This document shows positions 7,153 to 13,430 of a DNA stretch of 18,983 bases, one piece after another. The stretch spans positions 1 through 18,983 of the forward strand of contig JAUZEX010000365.1 in assembly GCA_030838815.1 (NCBI GenBank), written 5' to 3'. The position numbers and the translations under genes were made by a program. Position 1 is the first letter of the stretch; every line of letters starts with the position of its first letter. Source of the DNA: Actinomycetota bacterium (lineage in GTDB: Bacteria > Actinomycetota > Acidimicrobiia > IMCC26256 > BP-133). The notes beneath the pieces were generated by a model. It had not been told where the DNA came from. It saw only the letters and a program-made list of their open reading frames with translations, and did not search any database.

Positions 7153-7752
7153 CTATTGGTGGCCGGCGTCGTGTCCCGGCTCGGCCGCCTCGTCGGTGAC
7201 CTGCACGGCGGGCGCCGGGTGCTCCGACGAACTGCCACCGTCGCCGTTCCAGTCGGTCTCGTCGCCGTCGGACAGCTTCTGAGTGGTCGGCAAGCGGTAC
7301 GTTCCCCTGTTGACCGGCGTGTGGACCGTGAACGACAGGTGGTCCATCGTCGTCCCTGACTTCGTCAACCGGGTGAAGGTCACGGTGCCCCCGGGGGCTT
7401 GGCCGGAGTGCGAGCTGCCCTTGGCCGGCTCCGCCTTGCAGTCCCAGTCGGCCGTCTTGTCGCAGGCGAGGACCTCGAACTGGCGGGGGACGGAGATGAT
7501 GACCTCTTCGTTGTAGACGTCCGACGGCTGGCCCTGGTTCTCTCCCGCGCCCGGAGCGTCGTGGCCCTCGTGCATGGCCCGCACCGACTTGGCGTGGGTG
7601 TGGCCGCCCTCCTCGACCGGCACGGAGAACGTGATCTCCGTCTCGGAGTCCTTCGGCACCGACGGGTCCTCGGCGGTCACGTGCGCCCAGGCCGGCGCAG
7701 CCCATCCCGCCAGCAGTGCGGTGCCCAGGAGCACCGTGATCTTTCGGTTCAT
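7153..7752 (-). CDS. YcnI-like DUF1775 secreted copper-binding-type protein (copy 2)
   Basis: The 199-aa exported protein has a signal peptide (MNRKITVLLGTALLAGWAAPAWA) whose cleavage would leave histidine first: HVTAEDPSVP. In characterised YcnI proteins this N-terminal His helps chelate Cu(II) as a monohistidine brace, together with a conserved Trp. The C-terminal TDWNGDGGSSSEHPAPAVQV matches the conserved W-x-G-x-E-x-PAP element. A His-rich insertion (GGHTHAKSVRAMHEGHD) and a His-containing tail (GHDAGHQ) may add metal affinity. No C-terminal membrane anchor is seen. GAAGGG just upstream of the ATG at 7752 is the ribosome site. The gene lies 42 bp after a second DUF1775 gene on the same strand, probably in one operon. 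No copper transporter (YcnJ/CopCD) is adjacent, so the copper role is inferred from family only. Confidence 0.82.
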   Translation of the reverse strand: MNRKITVLLGTALLAGWAAPAWAHVTAEDPSVPKDSETEITFSVPVEEGGHTHAKSVRAMHEGHDAPGAGENQGQPSDVYNEEVIISVPRQFEVLACDKTADWDCKAEPAKGSSHSGQAPGGTVTFTRLTKSGTTMDHLSFTVHTPVNRGTYRLPTTQKLSDGDETDWNGDGGSSSEHPAPAVQVTDEAAEPGHDAGHQ

Positions 7753-7794
7753 GGCCCTTCCCTTCCGTGGTTCAGTGAGTGGTGGTGGTTTGGC

Positions 7795-8277
7795 TCAGGT
7801 GACCTTGAGGACGGGCGCCGGGGAGTCGGAGTCGGGAGGGCCATCCCACCGCACGGTGCTGTTGTCGCTATAGGACTGGATCGTCTGGAAGGGGTAGTCG
7901 CCGGCCGGGCCGGTGTGGACGCCGAAGCTGAAGCGGCCGTCGGCGTCGGTGCCGGACGAGCGGGTGTAGCTGACGAGCGTCCGCCCGTTGCTGGTGGCGG
8001 AGACGGCGCAGCTCCACTGCGGCTTCTGGTCGCAGCCGGAGACCGAGAAACCCGACGGCACCACGAACACGACCTTGCTGTTGTGGACGCTGGGGCCCTT
8101 CTCCTCGGGCACGTTGAGCGTGAGCTTCTGGTCCGAGTTCGCCGGCACGGACCCGCTGGAGAGGAACACGGCGTGGGCCCAGGCGGTGGCCGGCACTGCG
8201 GCCAGCACGACGCCCGCGGCGGCGGCCAGCAGGCGCGCCCGGCGACGGCGCGCCGACCTTCCGTTACGGATCCCCAT
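7795..8277 (-). CDS. YcnI-like DUF1775 secreted copper-binding-type protein (copy 1)
   Basis: This 160-aa protein has an Arg-rich N-terminus and a signal peptide ending AWA, leaving HAVFLSSG with His at position one, the copper-ligand arrangement of YcnI. The C-terminal STVRWDGPPDSDSPAPVLKV is the family's conserved RW-G-S-PAP element and looks closer to consensus than the partner gene. Two cysteines (in GCDQKPQWSC) match similarly spaced cysteines in the partner (ACDKTADWDC) and may form a disulfide. Start choice: GGGAGG precedes the ATG at 8277 at normal spacing, whereas the in-frame ATG at 8301 has no ribosome site. It is the first gene of a two-gene unit. Confidence 0.82.
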   Translation of the reverse strand: MGIRNGRSARRRRARLLAAAAGVVLAAVPATAWAHAVFLSSGSVPANSDQKLTLNVPEEKGPSVHNSKVVFVVPSGFSVSGCDQKPQWSCAVSATSNGRTLVSYTRSSGTDADGRFSFGVHTGPAGDYPFQTIQSYSDNSTVRWDGPPDSDSPAPVLKVT

Positions 8278-8362
8278 GGGCCCTCCCTTGGGCGGTTGCA
8301 CCTGCGTCGCCCTGGCAAGAAACGCGGCAAACGTCAGTGATAGTCGAACAAAAGCCGCGAAA

Positions 8363-8375
8363 GGTTCCCGGAACC
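8363..8375. promoter_or_regulatory. 13-bp palindrome upstream of the DUF1775 pair
   Basis: GGTTCCCGGAACC is a perfect inverted repeat (GGTTCC-C-GGAACC) in the 106-bp gap between the HDOD gene end and the first DUF1775 start. It could be an operator or part of a short terminator. The GGAAC half read toward the DUF1775 genes also resembles an ECF-sigma -35 element, but I could not find a convincing -10. Confidence 0.3.
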
Positions 8376-8383
8376 CGAGACGG

Positions 8384-9427
8384 TCAGTCCGGGATCTTCA
8401 GCTGCTCCTCATGGACCGCCATCACGGCCAGGCCGACCGCCAGCCGGGTGGCCAGGCCCGTCTCGGCGGCGGGAGGTGCCGCCAGCGGGTCGTGATGGAA
8501 GGCGACGGCCTCCACCACCCCGGGAGGTAGGCCCCACAGCCCGAGAAGGTAGGCGCCCGCCCCGCCGTGGGTGAACCCGAGCGAGCTCTCGTCGAGACGG
8601 AGGAGATCCGGTGCCTTCGCCGCCAGCAGCAGCAGCCCCACGTCCGACAGCAGCCCGGCGGTGAAGGCGTCGTTGCGGTGCTCGGGGGCGGCCAGCCGGG
8701 CGGCCTCGGTGGCTGTGGCCACCGCCCGGGCGGCCAGGCTTTCGACGTCGAGTCCCGCCGCCCGGGCCGCGGGCCGGAACAGCGACATGGCCTCGGTCGA
8801 CAACACCAGGCTCCGCACCGTCGTCACCCCCAGGTAGGCGACGGCGTCCGGCACGGCCGTGACCCGGCGGGGCAGCCCGAAGAACGACGAGTTGACGAGC
8901 TGGAGGATCTTGGCCGCCAGCGCCGGGTCGCGGCAGACGACGGCGGCGATCTCCGCCGCCCCGCAGCTCGGCGATTCCAGCGCAGCGGTGAGGTCGCCGT
9001 AGATGCGGGGCAGGCTGGGGAGCCCGTCGACCGACCCCGCCAGGGCCCGCAGCCGCTCGTCGGAGAGCAGGTCCCGGAGCCGCATGGTGCGGCTGAGCGC
9101 GTCCCGGAGCACCTCCGGGGGACTTCCGGCGGGGAGGACCTGGTGGGCGAGGTCGGCGATCCGGAACCCGACGGCGATGGCGGGAGGCGGCGCCACGACG
9201 ATCCGAGCGACGGACGGGTACTCATCCCGGAGCCGGGCCAGGAGGTTCACCCCGTCCATCCCGGGCAGCTCGGCGGCGACGACGACGTCGCAGGGCGCGC
9301 CCGAGCGCAGCCGGGCCAAGGCCTCGGCCGGTGACGAGCACTGGTGGAGGCACCCGTCCTCCTCGGACGGGAACGTTCCGACCGTGCCCGCCTCGCCTAC
9401 GAGCAGGACATCGCGACCCACGTCCAC
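8384..9427 (-). CDS. Degenerate receiver domain plus HDOD domain protein
   Basis: The 347-aa protein has an N-terminal receiver-like fold (about 5-115, DVLLVGEAG ... PCDVVVAAELPGMDG) followed by an HDOD domain (about 135-330: LPSLPRIYGDL, CRDPALAAKILQLVNSSFFG, VAYLGVTTVRSLVL, AGLLSDVGLLLLA, VAFHHDP). HDOD proteins are non-enzymatic HD relatives used as signalling scaffolds. The receiver lacks the phosphorylation machinery: the acidic pair at the first strand is replaced (VGEAG), the position expected for the phospho-Asp is Ala (AAELPGMDG), and the conserved Lys is not at its usual place (VLPAGSP). It is therefore probably a pseudo-receiver. The start is uncertain: GTG at 9427 or 9421, because the longer open frame upstream runs antisense into the divergent oxidoreductase gene. 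Confidence 0.78.
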   Translation of the reverse strand: MDVGRDVLLVGEAGTVGTFPSEEDGCLHQCSSPAEALARLRSGAPCDVVVAAELPGMDGVNLLARLRDEYPSVARIVVAPPPAIAVGFRIADLAHQVLPAGSPPEVLRDALSRTMRLRDLLSDERLRALAGSVDGLPSLPRIYGDLTAALESPSCGAAEIAAVVCRDPALAAKILQLVNSSFFGLPRRVTAVPDAVAYLGVTTVRSLVLSTEAMSLFRPAARAAGLDVESLAARAVATATEAARLAAPEHRNDAFTAGLLSDVGLLLLAAKAPDLLRLDESSLGFTHGGAGAYLLGLWGLPPGVVEAVAFHHDPLAAPPAAETGLATRLAVGLAVMAVHEEQLKIPD

Positions 9428-9477
9428 ACCATCGGCGGCACCTCCGCCCGGACAAGTGGATCCCCGAACGACCTGGG

Positions 9478-9483
9478 TAGAGT
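9478..9483 (+). promoter_or_regulatory. -10 box of MDR oxidoreductase gene, near-leaderless
   Basis: TAGAGT lies seven bases before the ATG at 9491 in the 63-bp gap between divergent genes. No ribosome site is visible before this ATG. The arrangement fits a leaderless transcript, which is frequent in actinobacteria. Confidence 0.5.
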
Positions 9484-9490
9484 CACGACC

Positions 9491-10435
9491 ATGATCGCTG
9501 CCTACGCCGAAAAGCTCGGTCTGCCCGATTTCCTCGACGGTCTCGTCGTCGGCGAGTACCACGACCCCGACCCGCCCGCCGGCTGGGTCGTGGCCGATGT
9601 GAAGGCCGCCTCGCTCAATCCCCACGACACCTGGACGCTCAAGGGTCAGGTCGGCTTCCCGTTCGACCCGCCGGTGGTGCTCGGCTGCGACGGCGCCGGG
9701 CTCTCACCCGACGGGAAAGAGGTCGTCTTCTACCCGGTGATCCCCACGCCCGACGGCGGCCTGCGGATGCTGACCGACGGCGTCGACGGCACGTTCGCTC
9801 CCAAGGTGGCGCTTCCCGCCGCCAACCTCGTGCCCAAGCCGGCCAACCTCAGCTTCGAGGAGGCGGCCGGCCTCGGGACAGCCTGGCTGACGGCCTATCG
9901 AATGCTCTTCACCAAGGCCAAGCTCCGGCCCGGGGAGCGGCTGCTGGTCCAGGGGGCCAGCGGTGGGGTGTCGACGGCGGCCATCATGCTGGCCGTCCAC
10001 GCCGGCGCCCATGTCACGGTCACCTCCCGCAAGGAGCAGGCGCTGGAGAAGGCCCGCCAGCTCGGCGCCCACGACGGCGTCCTCTCCGGCGGCAAACTGG
10101 CCAAGCGGGTCGACGTCGTGATCGAGACGGTCGGCGAGGCCACGTGGGGCCATTCGATGAAATCGCTCAACCAGGGAGGGCGAATCGTCGTGGCCGGCGC
10201 CACCACGGGCGCGGCCCCCTCCGCCGATCTGAACCGGCTCTTCTACCGGGAGATCTCGGTCCTGGGGTCGGCGATGGGGACGCTGGACGAGTTCAGGACG
10301 CTGTGCGCCTTCGTGGAGCACGCTGATCTCCACCCGCCCGTCTCGGAGGTCTACGACGGCGTCGACAAGGTCCCGGAGGCCATGCGGGTCCTCGAGGCCG
10401 GCGAGCAGTTCGGCAAGCTCGTCATCCGGCCCTAG
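9491..10435 (+). CDS. MDR-family NAD(P)H oxidoreductase (quinone oxidoreductase-like)
   Basis: The 314-aa member of the medium-chain dehydrogenase/reductase superfamily is annotated by analogy as a zinc-binding dehydrogenase or quinone oxidoreductase. The N-terminal GroES-like substrate domain includes VKAASLNPHDTWTLKG and VLGCDGAG. The Rossmann domain starts with ERLLVQGASGGVSTAA (GASGGV at 155-160), the MDR nucleotide-binding loop, and continues with HVTVTSRKEQALEKARQLGA and GGRIVVAGATTGA. The usual structural and catalytic zinc cysteines are absent, so it is likely zinc-independent like QOR. The ATG at 9491 fits the -10 box at 9478-9483. The gene ends 3 bp from the convergent saccharopine-dehydrogenase-like gene. 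The substrate is unknown. Confidence 0.85.
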   Translation: MIAAYAEKLGLPDFLDGLVVGEYHDPDPPAGWVVADVKAASLNPHDTWTLKGQVGFPFDPPVVLGCDGAGLSPDGKEVVFYPVIPTPDGGLRMLTDGVDGTFAPKVALPAANLVPKPANLSFEEAAGLGTAWLTAYRMLFTKAKLRPGERLLVQGASGGVSTAAIMLAVHAGAHVTVTSRKEQALEKARQLGAHDGVLSGGKLAKRVDVVIETVGEATWGHSMKSLNQGGRIVVAGATTGAAPSADLNRLFYREISVLGSAMGTLDEFRTLCAFVEHADLHPPVSEVYDGVDKVPEAMRVLEAGEQFGKLVIRP

Positions 10436-10438
10436 ACG

Positions 10439-11488
10439 TCAGACCGAGGCGCCCTCGAAGGCGGCGGCCTTCAGCCCCCGGCGGGCCAGCTCGCCCAGGA
10501 ACGGCACCGGGTCGACGAGGGCGCCGAGACCATGGGCGCCGGTGGCGGTGACGGGGGCGGCGCCGAGGCCGGCCAGCCACAGGGCCGTCACGCCGAGCAC
10601 GGCGCCGGCGGCGAACGACATCCGGTCCACCGCGCCGTAGACCAGGATCTCCTCCGACCGGCCCCGCCGCCCCCGGACCTCGACCCACACCGCTCCCCAG
10701 TCGCCATCGGGGTCGCGCCGGCGGGCGCCCGCCAGCCGCGCCGTCACCATCGGGATGTGGCCGAGCGCCCGGACCCCGGGGAGCTGCCGCCCGGGCCCGA
10801 GGGGCGACGCGATCCGCATCGAAGCCCGGGCCAGCCCCGGGAAGGCGTCGACCAGGAGGTCCGCCTGGCCCGACCCCGCCCGATGGCAGTCGAGACCACC
10901 CACGGGGGAAGGGAACCACACGAGCTGGCGGCCGCTCCCGGAGCGGTGGCGGACCCAGGCGCCGTCGCGCCATTCGAGGACCGCCGCCCGCCCCGACCGG
11001 GCGAGGGCCGACCGGCAGGCGGGCCCGGCCGTTCCGGCCCGGGCGACCTGGATCTCGTCGACGGTCTCCAGGGCGTCGGCGGCGTGCCGGGCCAGCACAT
11101 CGGACAGCCCCGGCGCCAACCCGCACCCGGCGGCCAGCGTGACCCCGGCCTCCCGGGCGGCGTCGTCGAGGTCGAGGAGGCTGCGGACGGTACCGGCGTC
11201 GTCGGCACAGCCCGCGGCGCGGACCCCCGCCTCCAGCGCCCGCTCGAACACCGCCCGCTCGGCCGGGCCACCGACGGCCGAGGCGACGACTGTGATCCCG
11301 GCCGGGAGCGGCCGGTCGGGCGACCAGTCGACGGCCGTCGCCCGGGCGCCCATCGCCGCGGCCCCGTCCTCGGCCACTCCGGCGACCCGGTCAGCGATCA
11401 GGATCCGTTCGACGCCGTCGGACTCCGCCAGCTGGCGGGCCGCCCGGCGCCCGACGGCGCCCGCGCCCACGAGGAGAACGGTCGTCAC
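10439..11488 (-). CDS. Saccharopine dehydrogenase-like NAD(P)-binding protein
   Basis: The 349-aa protein opens with a Rossmann fold, TTVLLVGAGAVGRRAARQLAE, which has the GxGxxG dinucleotide loop, followed by RILIADR where the second strand ends in an acidic residue. The rest (AAGCGLAPGLSDVLARHAAD, a region typical of these proteins) places it in the saccharopine dehydrogenase/homospermidine-synthase-like superfamily. The reaction is not determinable. The start is the GTG at 11488, whose TG is shared with the TGA of the upstream small ORF (GTGA overlap). The frame is open for another 27 codons but that stretch does not look like protein. The gene is convergent with the MDR oxidoreductase, 3 bp apart. 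Confidence 0.78.
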   Translation of the reverse strand: MTTVLLVGAGAVGRRAARQLAESDGVERILIADRVAGVAEDGAAAMGARATAVDWSPDRPLPAGITVVASAVGGPAERAVFERALEAGVRAAGCADDAGTVRSLLDLDDAAREAGVTLAAGCGLAPGLSDVLARHAADALETVDEIQVARAGTAGPACRSALARSGRAAVLEWRDGAWVRHRSGSGRQLVWFPSPVGGLDCHRAGSGQADLLVDAFPGLARASMRIASPLGPGRQLPGVRALGHIPMVTARLAGARRRDPDGDWGAVWVEVRGRRGRSEEILVYGAVDRMSFAAGAVLGVTALWLAGLGAAPVTATGAHGLGALVDPVPFLGELARRGLKAAAFEGASV

Positions 11489-11622
11489 CGGAAATCGGGC
11501 TCGTGCAGCTGACGCCAGCCGCCCTTGGTGGGCGGGGCACCGCCTCGGCCCCGGAGGCGGAGCAGCCAACCGACCGCTCCCGCCAACCCGAGGGCCACCA
11601 GGGTACGCCGGAGGGCTCTCAT
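11485..11622 (-). CDS. 45-aa small single-membrane-segment protein overlapping the next gene
   Basis: The ORF starts at an ATG at 11622 and reads MRALRRTLVALGLAGAVGWL, then LRLRGRGGAPPTKGGW to the stop at 11485. A positively charged start, one hydrophobic segment (about 8-21) and an Arg-rich cytoplasmic-type flank suggest a tiny inner-membrane protein. The stop overlaps the GTG of the saccharopine-dehydrogenase-like gene, so the two are probably coupled. The ATG is only three bases past the 3' end of tRNA-Ile on the same strand and has no Shine-Dalgarno sequence, so it would be translated from a near-leaderless message made by tRNA 3' processing or from a promoter inside the tRNA. It could instead be a chance ORF. 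Moderate confidence. Confidence 0.5.
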   Translation of the reverse strand: MRALRRTLVALGLAGAVGWLLRLRGRGGAPPTKGGWRQLHEPDFR

Positions 11623-11625
11623 ACG

Positions 11626-11699
11626 TGGGGCTAGCTGGAATCGAACCAGCGACCTCATCCTTATCAGGGATGCGCTCTAACCGACTGAGCTATAGCCCC
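11626..11699 (-). tRNA. tRNA-Ile (GAT anticodon)
   Basis: The 74-nt cloverleaf has acceptor arms GGGGCTA/TAGCCCC, D-arm AGCTCAGTCGGTTAGAGC, anticodon stem CATCC/GGATG enclosing loop CTGATAA (anticodon GAT), and T-arm GGTTCGATTCC. The discriminator is A and CCA is not encoded. It lies downstream of gyrB-gyrA-DUF3566 on the same strand, which matches the ileT position beside gyrase genes in mycobacteria. tRNA-Ala, the usual neighbour, is not seen here. Confidence 0.97.
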
Positions 11700-12045
11700 G
11701 CAAAATGCGGCGTGACCTGCAGGTTTTACCCGTCTGACCCGACGCTGCCCCGGAGCACGACGCAGCAACGGCGCATCCCTGCGTCGAAACCGTGCCAGGA
11801 GCTAGCAATGGCGGGACGAACCGGTGCTGGAAGGATCACGGCGGGCAGTTTAGACCTCGCCTCCACCGTCCGAGGATGGGAGGTCCTCGCTCACGAGGCC
11901 CGGGGACCTTGATCGCCATGGTTTGGTGCGGCCGCTCGGAGGGAGATCCCAGGATCGACCCAGGGCGGGCTGAGCCTTCGCTCGTACCTTGCGAGTCGGG
12001 GCCGAAATCGTCGGCCGCCACGACGCACAAAGGGATGGGAAACCG
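11700..12045. other. Gene-free spacer between tRNA-Ile and the SNEDPAHE protein
   Basis: These 346 bp hold no convincing gene. A branched inverted repeat (outer AGGT 11881 and ACCT 11909, inner CCTCG-CTCA-CGAGG 11885-11898) is present. A TACCTT at 11985-11990 could be the -10 of the plus-strand gene but lacks a good -35. I found no clear promoter for the tRNA. Confidence 0.45.
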
Positions 12046-12444
12046 ATGACGAACAACAAGATCATGGCCGCGGTGATCAGCGGGTCGTTGCTGGCCGGAG
12101 GAGCGCTGGGCTTGACGCTGTTCGGGCCCGGCCTGGCCAGCGCTCAGACGACCGGCACCACCTCGGCCCCGGCGGGGGCAACGGCGCCGCCCGCCGCGCC
12201 CGGGCCGACTCCGGGGACGTTCAGCTCGAACGAGGACCCCGCTCACGAAGCCGGCGAAAGTGCCCAGCGGGAAGCCGACGAGGACTCCGGGAAGGCGTTC
12301 GGCGGCCATCACGGCTCCAACGAGGATCCGGCTCACGAAGCGAGCGAGAGCCCTGCCCGGGAGGCGGAAGAGGACGCCGCCAACGCCTCGTCCGGGGCCT
12401 CGTCCAGCACGGCGCCGGCCGCCAGCGACTCGACTCTCCAGTAG
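12046..12444 (+). CDS. Secreted acidic protein with duplicated SNEDPAHE motif
   Basis: The 132-aa product has a signal peptide (residues 1-33, ending GLASA before QTT), a Pro/Ala/Thr linker, and two 20-residue acidic repeats at 61-80 and 91-110. They read SNEDPAHEAGESAQREADED and SNEDPAHEASESPAREAEED. The repeats start exactly 30 residues apart and are separated by a Gly/His loop (GKAFGGHHG). The rest is Ser/Ala-rich and probably disordered. There is no anchor, so it is likely released or loosely held outside the cell. The acidic and His-rich content could bind divalent metals, which is inference. The ATG at 12046 follows AGGGATGGGA, and the frame is open upstream to 11989 without a signal-like start. 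A strong hairpin follows the stop. No function is known to me for the motif. Confidence 0.75.
   Translation: MTNNKIMAAVISGSLLAGGALGLTLFGPGLASAQTTGTTSAPAGATAPPAAPGPTPGTFSSNEDPAHEAGESAQREADEDSGKAFGGHHGSNEDPAHEASESPAREAEEDAANASSGASSSTAPAASDSTLQ
12226..12375 (+). repeat. Two 60-bp coding repeats with 90-bp period
   Basis: Units at 12226-12285 and 12316-12375 encode the SNEDPAHE repeats. The DNA copies differ at many third positions while the residues are kept, so the duplication is old and selected at protein level. Confidence 0.75.
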
Positions 12445-12476
12445 TCCGAGCGCTGAGCATCGGACCGCCCGCAGCC

Positions 12477-12513
12477 GCCTGAGCGGTGGGCCCCCGCGAC
12501 CCACCGCTCAGGC
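12477..12513 (+). terminator. Strong 14-bp perfect hairpin, terminator of SNEDPAHE gene
   Basis: GCCTGAGCGGTGGG (12477-12490) pairs perfectly with CCCACCGCTCAGGC (12500-12513) around a 9-nt loop, 33 bp after the stop codon. No T-run follows, but a stem this strong and so placed is a credible intrinsic terminator in high-GC bacteria. Confidence 0.75.
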
Positions 12514-12734
12514 AAGTCCCCGCCCCGCCCGGGTGCCCGATCCCTTTCGCGGGGTCTTGACCGGTTCGGGATGACTAGTCCCCTCCGGGCGGGATGGCCC
12601 GACATGACCAGGGCTTTTCCTGCTTTCGGATCATTTTTGTCAATGACCCGTAATAAACAGCCGAGAACGCCGTTGAGAGAGTGGGCGGCGGAGTCGACTG
12701 GCCTCGCCGGGGTGCGCTCAGAAGGGGACCAGAG

Positions 12735-12965
12735 ATGACCGACGGCAACGAGGCCATGGCGTTCTCCACCGGCTGTTTGGACCACGGGCTGCCGCACTGC
12801 CTGTGCGACGTGCAGCCCCTGACCGCCGGCGTGCCGATCACGACCGTGCCCTTCGCCGAGCGCCTGCTGCAACTCGGCCTGACCCGGCGCTCCTTCGTGA
12901 CCTGGGCCGAGGAGATCTCCGCCTGGCAGGAGTCGCAGGCTCTGTCGCTCGTCGCCGAGGCCTAG
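12735..12965 (+). CDS. Small hypothetical protein with C-x7-C-x-C motif
   Basis: A 76-aa protein that I do not recognise. The ATG at 12735 follows GAAGGGGACC, a usable ribosome site, and the open frame before it is in a region without coding character. The N-terminal half contains GCLDHGLPHCLCDVQP, with three cysteines and two histidines in a short span, which could bind a metal such as zinc. The rest is helical and amphipathic (FAERLLQLGLTRRSFVTWAEEISAWQESQ). It has no signal peptide or membrane segment. Its TAG stop directly abuts the stop of the convergent DUF3566 gene. A low-GC patch at about 12617-12661 upstream (including TTTTTGTCAATGA and GTAATAAAC) probably holds the promoter. Confidence 0.6.
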   Translation: MTDGNEAMAFSTGCLDHGLPHCLCDVQPLTAGVPITTVPFAERLLQLGLTRRSFVTWAEEISAWQESQALSLVAEA

Positions 12966-13430
12966 CTAGTCGCCGTCGGAGACGGTCACCTCGACGCCCC
13001 CGAAGAGCCGGGAGACGGCGTTGAACACGGCGACGGCCGTCACGGTGGCCAAGGACGCGAGCACGACCACGATCGGGCCGATCACCGCCGTCATGCGGAG
13101 GATGAACCCGTCCTTGAAGTGATAGCTGTTCTCGACGTAGCCGCCGAGGTCCTCGATCAGATTCTCGATGTTGCCGATGACGCCGGCGTGGCGCAGGCCG
13201 ATCCACAACAGGGTCCCCGCCGTCAGCGTGACGACGAAGACGCAGGAGTACAGCGCCAGCGACATCTTGAGCGCCGACCACAGGTCGATGCGTCGGAGGA
13301 TCGCCGTCCGCCGCTCGGGCCGGCTGTTGATGACTTCGACCTCCGGGTCCCGCAACCAATCGCCAAGCGGGGGCTGGGTCGTCCCCGGCCGGCCCGGCGG
13401 CCCGGCGGGAACCCCCCGCACCTCGGGCAT
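12966..13430 (-). CDS. DUF3566 membrane protein of the gyrase locus
   Basis: The 154-aa protein has a Pro-rich cytoplasmic N-terminus, RRTAILRRIDLWSALKMSL leading into a first membrane segment (SLALYSCVFVVTLTAGTLLW), an amphipathic loop (NIENLIEDLGGY), and a second membrane segment (AVIGPIVVVLASLATVTAVA). This is the DUF3566 architecture of the gene that follows gyrA in Mycobacterium (Rv0007) and many other actinobacteria. Its function is unknown to me beyond the conserved association. The ATG at 13430 overlaps the gyrA TGA by one base (TGATG), and a GTG at 13433 is the alternative. Either way it is translationally coupled to gyrA. Confidence 0.88.
   Translation of the reverse strand: MPEVRGVPAGPPGRPGTTQPPLGDWLRDPEVEVINSRPERRTAILRRIDLWSALKMSLALYSCVFVVTLTAGTLLWIGLRHAGVIGNIENLIEDLGGYVENSYHFKDGFILRMTAVIGPIVVVLASLATVTAVAVFNAVSRLFGGVEVTVSDGD

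Noticed and set aside
8301..8383. ECF sigma-type promoter (GGAAC motif) upstream of the DUF1775 pair
   Set aside because: A GGAAC box is present, but no matching -10 occurs at normal spacing, so I kept only the palindrome.
9428..9625. N-terminal extension of the HDOD protein to 9625
   Set aside because: It would overlap the start of the divergent oxidoreductase, and its extra residues do not resemble a receiver domain.
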